Shown: positions 57,753 to 64,000 of the stretch, piece by piece
How the letters are laid out: every line of letters starts with the position of its first letter
Numbering within the stretch: the stretch's first letter is position 1
Assembly (NCBI GenBank): GCA_037178975.1
Contig: JASJZH010000003.1
Span: 7,254,001-7,318,000, forward strand
DNA length: 64,000 nt
DNA from: Oscheius tipulae
Taxonomy: Eukaryota > Nematoda > Chromadorea > Rhabditida > Rhabditidae
Direction: 5' to 3'
The notes under the pieces: model-generated
The model's input: only the letters and a program-made list of their open reading frames with translations
The model's database searches: none
What the model was told of the DNA's origin: nothing
Made by a program: the position numbers and the translations under genes

Positions 57753-58306
57753 CACGGCGTGTTACGCGCGTCGCCACTTTTTCAAACCGGGCGCAAACGC
57801 CGCTCGTTTTCTTAAGTACAGTATCCCACAAAAATCCTGGTTCAAATCGGTTTTGGCACAGAATACCATACCTAGATTAATCTAAAAAACGCGCGCTTGC
57901 GCGGATTTCCCACTCTTCGAGCTCCAGTTTCTTACTTTTTACTTTATTTTTGAAGAATTCTGTGCAGAAATCAGATCATTAGAAAAACCTAGAGCTAATA
58001 ACAAGTTTAAAAACCGTTCTCAACAGCGTCTCCACCTGTCGCTCGTTAGTTTCAGTTGACACTCCCATCACGCCTTATAAAAGGCGTCAGTTTGTGGACG
58101 GAGATAGCTTCCAAATTTATCACGCCTCCTGTCAGGCAGAACTATTCACATCTAGCCTAAAATTGTGAAAAAGGAAAAAGAATAATAGGTGGAAAGTATA
58201 TGGCTGACGAAATAAAGGAGATCTAATTTTGAATTCCCGCCCTCGAAATAGGAAATTGGCGCGAGAAAAAGTGGCGACGCTTTTTGCATGGGCGTAACAC
58301 GCCGTG
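57753..58306. mobile_element. MITE copy 2 (CACGGCGTGTTACG termini), 554 bp
   Basis: Terminal inverted repeats begin CACGGCGTGTTACG at both ends. The inner words GCGTCGCCACTTTTTC are also inverted. AACC flanks both ends (57749-57752 and 58307-58310), a 4-bp target duplication. The internal sequence is non-coding. It includes GCGCGCTTGCGCGG near 57891 and ends in CCCGCCCTCGAAATAGGAAA. CAC termini with a 4-bp duplication fit the Chapaev (CMC) class, but no transposase is present. It lies between ataxin-2 paralog B and the Pipsqueak-type gene. Confidence 0.88.
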
Positions 58307-58380
58307 AACCAATCTTGTCAAATAGATCAAGGCTAATAAGAAAACACTTTATGCACAATAGAAGCCATTAGGTTGTTTCC

Positions 58381-59010
58381 TCAGGTTCCAGCTCTATTCT
58401 TGCAGCCTTTTTTTGTGCAAATTATCTGAAAAAATGTACTTTTGCATCTTTCTATAGCCTACCTGCTTCGTAATCTTCCCCCTGCCGTCACTGAACAATA
58501 TCCTCTTCGTGCTGGTCGTGATTTTCTGAGATTTCGAAAGATCCTTGTTTACTTGACCGACACTTTTGTTGAAGTCTTCTTCGTTTAGGTGAACAACTTA
58601 ACTTTGATCATTTTTGTGCTATGTTTCACTAACCTTCAGGTTGAGGAAGATTAGAGTAAGGCCTAAAATTTCCAGCTAATAGAGGCTGCGGTTGTGAAAC
58701 ACTCGGCCCAACGGGTTCTTCTCCAGCACTGTTCATTTCTGTCTGTACTTTCCAGGCCTTCTCGTGCTCCTTTCTCGCGATCCTAGGTTTATTTCAGATC
58801 GTGTTTCTATCACAAAACTCACTGAACTTTCTTCTGGAGCGTGGCACGAGGTATTTTGTGATGACGAGCCGACTCGGCAATCGTCATCCTTGCTGTGAGG
58901 ACAGCCTTTATGGCTTCGGTCAAAAGTGAGCGGGGATAGTACCCCCTTACAGCCTTTTTACCTTCACGTTGAGGAGGTGGAGCCGAGGCCTGATAGGCGT
59001 GGTAAACCAT
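58381..59010 (-). CDS. Small Pipsqueak-type helix-turn-helix protein
   Basis: Exons in transcript order: 59010-58823, 58782-58634, 58596-58463 and 58425-58381 (516 nt, 171 residues). Residues about 24-63 form a psq/CENP-B-like helix-turn-helix: YYPRSLLTEAIKAVL, then MTIAESARHHKIPRATLQKKV. This is a DNA-binding fold shared by Pipsqueak transcription factors and pogo-type transposases. The rest is polar, with no DDE domain, and ends CTKKGCKNRAGT. A TTTGCAG acceptor-like site lies 1 nt before the ATG. It may be a transcription factor or a domesticated transposase N-terminus; the sequence alone cannot decide. It sits next to a MITE, but no relationship is shown. All exon phases agree. Confidence 0.7.
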
Positions 59011-59500
59011 ACTGCAAAATTTGAATTTTTCAGAATTTAGGTCGGAATCAAAGATAAAGAATCGAAAGAAGCTTTGTCATGGATTCCTTATACTTTACCA
59101 GTTCAAAAGGTGTCTACAAGGCTCTCAACAATAATAACATTACACAGCTCAATTACAATCGATTCTTTACCACCCGCAGAAATCAGCAATTTGGTGGAGG
59201 CGAAAAAACAAACAAAAAACGTTCTTGAATAAGTTTTAGGAGCTTCGACTGCGAATGGCCAATTTTTGACGTGATGTACATCCATTCCCTCTGAGATAAC
59301 GACAAGAATTGGAGTATTCCAAGGGTTCTACCTTCTCAAAATCGAGAGACAGTCAAGAATTCATGCTTTATTCAAAACCGGTTTTAAAAAAAGAAAATTA
59401 TGAAACGTTGAGTAGATGGTGAGAAAGATCACGGCTGTACCCATACTTTGAGCTGTCGAGTTGAGATAGAGGACATATTATACGGTTAGTTGATTGAAAT
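59011..59500. other. Intergenic region
   Basis: No supported gene between the Pipsqueak-type gene and the PHF14-like gene. Confidence 0.35.
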
Positions 59501-61791
59501 CTAGATTTTTCTTATTATTCTATGCTCAAAATTAGTACCTTCTTGTGCTCTGGTGACCATTTTTCGTCGTTTCGGGCTTGGAGAGACGTCATTCTGTTTG
59601 GGGTTCTCCTTCTCGTGACCCTCACTCTCATTCTCTTCCTTCTCATCGTTTTCCTCCTCCTCTTCTTCCTCATAGGATTCGGACTCCTCCTCGTCGGAAA
59701 AAATGAGAGATTCGTCAGGGAAGCCGAGCAATTTCAGGGTGTCGACAAGAGATTGGCGGGCCGCATCGCTACGAGCGGCTTCTTCGGCCACCTCAGGCTC
59801 CTCGATTTTCCACTGAAAAAGCATTTTATAGCGAGTGTAACTTCTGAAGGTGTTTCCAAGAGTTGCATCGATGAACGAGTACGTTTTACCAGCTAGGAAA
59901 TCAAACCCGACCGTTTCGTTTTTGTATTCGGAGCGATATATCGCCACGACTGCGCCACGAAGTCAAAGGCTGATCACTCCCTTTATTAAATCTTTAGAAG
60001 AGATAAGAGGTTTCAGCTCGCAAAGGAAAAGAGTCATACCTTTGGGATGTCTTCCTGGACCTGCTTCAAGCGAATCTTCTTGTTTTCCGTCAGTCGGGCT
60101 TCTTTCTTTCCGTGCGCAATAATGACCTTCTCCCTCTCGGCCTCGATCTTCTTTTTCAGACTCTCCAACTTCTTGTTCTTCTTCACATAGGCGTCGATCT
60201 CTTCCTGAACAGCCTCAGCCGATAGGAGCCCGATGGATTCGGCAACGGCGTCACCTCCATTTTCCTTGTTTCCCTTCAAATGGAGCAGCCGCTTTCGTTT
60301 GAAATCTTCCAAGAGACGAGAGCAGGTGTGAACATGCCGCGCGTAGCGCTGTCTCAGGCTCTGAACCATTACTTCTGGTTTTAGGACAAAAAAGTACAAA
60401 TACCACGGCACAATGGATATCCGGCTTGGTGATGCTGACTCCCTGAAGTGCCTTGAAAGCCACATGAAGTTTCTCGGTCATTTTCAGACGATCCTTCTCT
60501 ATTCTGACGTCCTCAGTTTTCTGCTGACCAGCCCTTTCAGTCTCTTGCTTGACGAAATGGGAGTGCCTGAAGTTTTAGTGAGAAAACTAAGTTAGATAAG
60601 GAGAACGCTCACATTTCCCTCATACTCTTGATGCCGTCCGTGTTCTTGTTGTGAGCCTTGCAGGCAATGAATCGAGGATGGGTTTCGGGATTATCGTCAA
60701 TGTCGCTCTTGTCGATGAGGAGACCGAGTCTAGAATGTTTTATTGAAAACTGGCCAAAAAAAACCAACTTTTGAGCACAGGTAATGTGATAATATTTGTT
60801 ACATTCACCCAATTCACAACGGGTAGCTACACCGGAACGGCCTGTGTACTCATCGGGACATGCGGAACATGTCTGAAAGTGAAACTTGCTGGTAACCCAG
60901 AGCAAGAAATGAACCTTTCGACCGAAGAGACGATGCTTGACCTCCTGATAGCTGGCTCCGAGCAGATTGACATTGTCGGCCCAGGTGATGTTCTCCGTGA
61001 AGAGGGCACAGCTCATGTGGATGAACTGGCCGGAAAATTCTGGAAATCACGATTTCGGAAAGTAAAAGAATGACTAACCGGACAGCTTGAAGGCTCCCTT
61101 CGTGTCGGGACAGAGCTCACAATGGACATTTGTGGCTCCGAGCAGACACGGCTCGCAGAACCAGGATTCGTCGTAAGGGCCATTAGGCTCCTCGAGAAAG
61201 ATTCCGCCGTAGCAGCCTTCGTGAACGGCCACGGAACATCTGAAAGGATCCATTTGCATGTCGTTTTGTAGAAAAATAGAACCTGTCACACTTGACGACT
61301 GAATCGTTTTGATGATGCGGACCCTGATTCATGCAGACAGCACAAATTGGACCAATATCCTTGTCATCTGCACCGTTTTTCGTGTCGACGGTCTGAAAAT
61401 TTAGCTCAAAGAGCCAAAAGACTGGCTGAAACCTCATCAGAACTGCTGGCTTCCGAGTCTTCGGAAGACTCTCCATCACTCTCGTCCTCCTCATTCGATT
61501 CCTCGTCTTCCTCATCCGACTTCTCGTCGATTTTCTTCTTTATCTGGGGATCTGGACCAAAATTGTCGTCTAAATGACTGCCTACTTGCTCCAAACTCGA
61601 TGTCGTCGTCATCGTCGTCATCGGGCAGGTCCAGAGCACTGAGTAGGAAGGCTGTCGGCTTGATCTGACGCTTTCCCGGGGCTCTGTTCATCACTAAAAC
61701 TGGCTTTGTTGACAGAAAATACAGTAAACGTGTAAAAAAAATTGACCTCGCGGTTGAAAGTTTGCGATCAAAACTCACTGTGATGAGACAT
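59501..61791 (-). CDS. PHF14-like PHD-finger chromatin protein
   Basis: Start ATG 61791, in a 13-bp first coding exon (61791-61779) followed by an exon from about 61691. The N-terminus is very acidic (DLPDDDDDDDIEFG, then EEDEESNEEDESDGESSED). The first PHD runs through GPICAVCMNQGPHH, VVKCDR, then CSVAVHEGCYGG and ESWFCEPC (about 61355-61140). The following extended PHD has VHCELCPDTKGAFKL, TCSACPD and GECNKYYHITCAQK, then GLLIDKSDID (about 61140-60700). Basic coiled-coil helices (RLKMTEKLHVAFKALQG, KKNKKLESLKKKIEAEREK) come next. The tail is acidic again (SDEEESESYEEEEEEE) and ends near 59501. The PHD-ePHD order and spacing match PHF14, which reads unmodified H3 tails. The vertebrate protein has further C-terminal PHD fingers; none is visible here. 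Several internal junctions and the last exon end were not fixed. Confidence 0.85.
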
Positions 61792-63217
61792 TGTGTCGTT
61801 TCGAGGCGCTCGGGACTTCTTTCTCGAAGGCTGCAAACAGCTTATTTCGTCGAAAAAATATTCTCCCGGAAATGGGAAGGAAAAGAGACAGGAATCCGTT
61901 TAAAACGGGGTTGCATTGGGTCAATTGGAGCGGATTGACGCACGTCGCGTGTTTACCTGATTCCAATTAGACAGAGACCCCCCATATTTTATAGAGATGG
62001 AGAAGAGAATCACGCACAATTTGATCGGACAAAAAGAACAAATAGCTCAGATGATGTCAAAGCAAAGAAAAAGCACCTGCCGGGACGAGGCGTCATTTTC
62101 AGTATGTCAGAAAGAGGAATCATGTCATTTTCTCGGAGAAAGTGCTGCAGGTGTTCAAGGAGTACAGACTGTGCATAAAGAAGTGATTTTCTCCAAAAAC
62201 AAAAGTGGAAAATAAATGAAAAGAACGATTGTTTTGGAAGAAAACATGCGCTGCTTACGGAAAACTTGTTGTTACCTCCGGAAAATATTTCTCCAGACAC
62301 TTTTCCCATAAATATAGGATGACCACGGGGAATAGCAGTAGATTGGATCAGAGAGAGTAGAATGATGAGGAGCTCGAAAGGCTGTGAGAGGTGAAGAAGA
62401 AACAGAGACTCTACGGATAAGAAAAGGTTTTGAGAGCTGTTTACTGAGAACAACAGGATGAAACAAAACTTGTTTGTGATAATACTATCAAGGAATATCC
62501 TAATACTCAATTTTTGAGAGATCTATTGTGGGAATATGTCTTTAGAGAAGCTGAGTAAGAGGACAAAATGTTAGCGCGTTGTGCCAAATGAGAGAAAGTG
62601 AAGGGAAGAAGACGTCTTGTTAGAATAGATAGGAACTTAAAATAAGCATTCTTCGTGACAGGACCCAGAAGAGGGAACCTTCAATTGATCAACTTCAGTA
62701 CACAATTAGTCGGATCCATCTTTGTCAGGCTGTCCACTTCCAGTTGTCCGCTCTACACGAAGAGATTCCCATGACTCAACTTTGGGCTCATCAGTTTTTG
62801 TGGTGAGTCTATTTCTTGACTGTTTAAGACTATCTTCTTGTCTATTCCATATCTATATCCTATCCACTTCGAACTAGCGACACTAATGATTGTTAGGAGA
62901 TATCCGCTGAAGATATGAAAGAGTCAAGTAAACTTAGAAAGCGTTGGGTACCACATTGTTCCCTCAAGCTTTAGGCGCCGCATGAAAATTTCTAATCGTA
63001 GTAGCGAATCTCTATGCCCTGGAAACTGATTGCATCGTGTTTGTCATAATCTGAGCTTCAAAATAGACTGAACATGCCAGAAAATTTCGCGAGTAACTGA
63101 CAAATATAGTCTAAACAACAAGTCCACACTATTACAATTTCTTTCTATGACATGGTGCCAAATAACATAAGAGTTTCATTGCGAAACGTGAGATTTCTTC
63201 AGCAGTCGCTAAAGATT
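61792..63217. other. Intergenic region with a repeat fragment
   Basis: No gene is supported. The right part, about 62960-63085, is related to the TIR element at 47372-47625. It shares TTTAGGCGCCGC, AAATTTCTAATC and the right end TTCAAAATA..GAACATGCCAGAAAATTT. The left end was not found. Confidence 0.5.
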
Positions 63218-63336
63218 CTAGATTCTCCAAGCCGAGGAGCCACCGGATCGTTTTCCAAATCGGACATAGTCGTAGCCGGCCTTCTTCTGAGCCTCGGACC
63301 GCTTGCCAAATCGCACAAAGTCGTATTCGTCACGAC
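63218..63336 (-). CDS. flp-25: FLP-25-type FMRFamide-like peptide precursor, last exon
   Basis: This is the only exon found, opening after a TTTTTCAG acceptor at 63337-63344 and ending at TAG 63218. It encodes two RFamide peptides with processing sites. DEYDFVRFGKR is followed by a spacer SEAQKK, then AGYDYVRFGKR and a short tail SGGSSAWRI. In each, RFG-KR gives an amidated Arg-Phe C-terminus. EYDFVRFa and GYDYVRFa match the nematode FLP-25 peptides (DYDFVRFa and an ASYDYIRFa-like form), hence the symbol. The signal-peptide exon should lie to the right on the minus strand, but I could not identify it in 63337-64000. It may be outside the window. The start coordinate given is only the exon border. 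Confidence 0.85.
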
Positions 63337-64000
63337 CTGAAAAAGAACTGTTCCCTTCTCAAGTAGTCAGCTGACAAATTTAGTCTTGGTTGCCTAGAGC
63401 TGAAATCTATTGGCAATCAGAACTTTCAGCTGCCGATCTCATTCAGGCAGGCTTTATGACTACCCACATATGAGGGTATCAAGTAACTATGACTTGGCGG
63501 AAACTAAAATCTAGAAGATATTTCCGGGTTTGTGAGATCAGTGGAAGGCTGTAGACTGTCTGTAATCAGCTGGCGATGGCAGCTTCGCAGCCCTTTGAGC
63601 TTGGCTTAGTTGATCGCAGGCGGCTGCGCCGCTTCCCTAGTAGCAGTTTCCTCCACAGCTGGCTTGTCCCCTTGTTTCTCGACATGGAATGAATTGTCAG
63701 AGTTTTTGGGTATTAGTGTTGGCAGACAATTGGACGGACACCACTGCGCTTTAGTAAAGAAAGATGGGAACAAGCCTGACAAGGACTGGTACTTTCTCTG
63801 TTTCTAAACCGAAATGGGCCTTTTTCAAGGACAAGGACTAGGGTTTCCACTAACATAGATTCTTTCGAAGCTACCCTTTGAGAGACATCATGAGTCTACA
63901 TAAGACTAGGTTTCCCGCTCTTCTAGAACTTTTAAAAGGAATAGGCCAAGAGCACTGTAGGTCAGATAGATAGTTTCACTGACAAATCCCTTTGCTCCGA
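63337..64000. other. Right edge, one possible minus-strand coding exon
   Basis: After an acceptor-like GGTTTAG at about 63806-63812 the minus strand is open to a TAA near 63609. It includes KQRKYQSLSGLFPSFF, AQWCPSNCLPTLIP and VEKQGDKPAVEETATREAAQ. The last part is charged and could be a propeptide-type spacer. No family is recognised and no join to the FLP-25 exon could be made in phase. It is reported only as a possibility. Confidence 0.25.

Overview
The window reads as nuclear DNA of a free-standing animal genome, most likely a nematode. The reasons are short introns (many 35-60 bp) ending in TTTCAG/TTCAG, splice-acceptor-like motifs sitting just upstream of many start codons (as expected with spliced-leader trans-splicing), an exon encoding two FMRFamide-like peptides of the nematode FLP-25 type (EYDFVRF-G and GYDYVRF-G), and a secreted precursor ending in an RPamide-type peptide. 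All gene models were assembled by hand from splice signals, reading-frame phase and family knowledge. Models marked as complete add up to a whole number of codons. The species cannot be named from the sequence.

Layout. 1-3060: degraded Tc1/mariner transposase and non-coding DNA rich in CT/GTCTCT words. 3062-6125 (+): vesicular glutamate transporter. 6417-7080 (-): Y14/RBM8A of the exon junction complex, directly behind 7246-8997 (-) SNF5/SMARCB1. 9676-9978 (-): RPamide-type neuropeptide precursor. 10.3-13.4 kb: gene-free repeat block. 13556-14663 (-): mitochondrial glutaredoxin 5; 15189-17026 (-): protein phosphatase 4 catalytic subunit. 17971-24635 (+): a membrane-associated phosphatidylinositol transfer protein of the rdgB/PITPNM family in 13 exons. 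24820-26251 (-): an unrecognised gene, head to head with 26315-26783 (+), a small RING-finger gene. 26860-27010: a broken intron-containing tRNA-Lys-like sequence.

27567-33440 (-): splicing factor PRP3, whose last large intron holds a complete VRK-family pseudokinase gene on the opposite strand (28586-30186). 33728-38685 (-): a SMARCAD1/Fun30 chromatin remodeler. 39463-43147 (-): a peptide GPCR with a fragmentary M20 dipeptidase pseudogene in one intron. 46332-48247 (-): a four-helix membrane protein with a 43-copy CTGTCT array in its upstream region. 49664-54625 and 55338-57398 (both -): two tandem ataxin-2 paralogs. 58381-59010 (-): a small Pipsqueak-type helix-turn-helix protein. About 59501-61791 (-): a PHF14-like PHD protein. 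63218-63336 (-): the last exon of a FLP-25-type precursor.

The genes are mainly core nuclear functions (chromatin remodelling, splicing, RNA binding, phosphatase) plus neuronal genes (glutamate loading, neuropeptides, peptide receptor). They do not form one pathway. The most notable unexplained structures are a new-looking MITE family with CACGGCGTGTTAC termini and 4-bp target duplications, a second family with 42-bp inverted repeats, a dispersed repeat shared by introns of two genes, and the hexanucleotide array.
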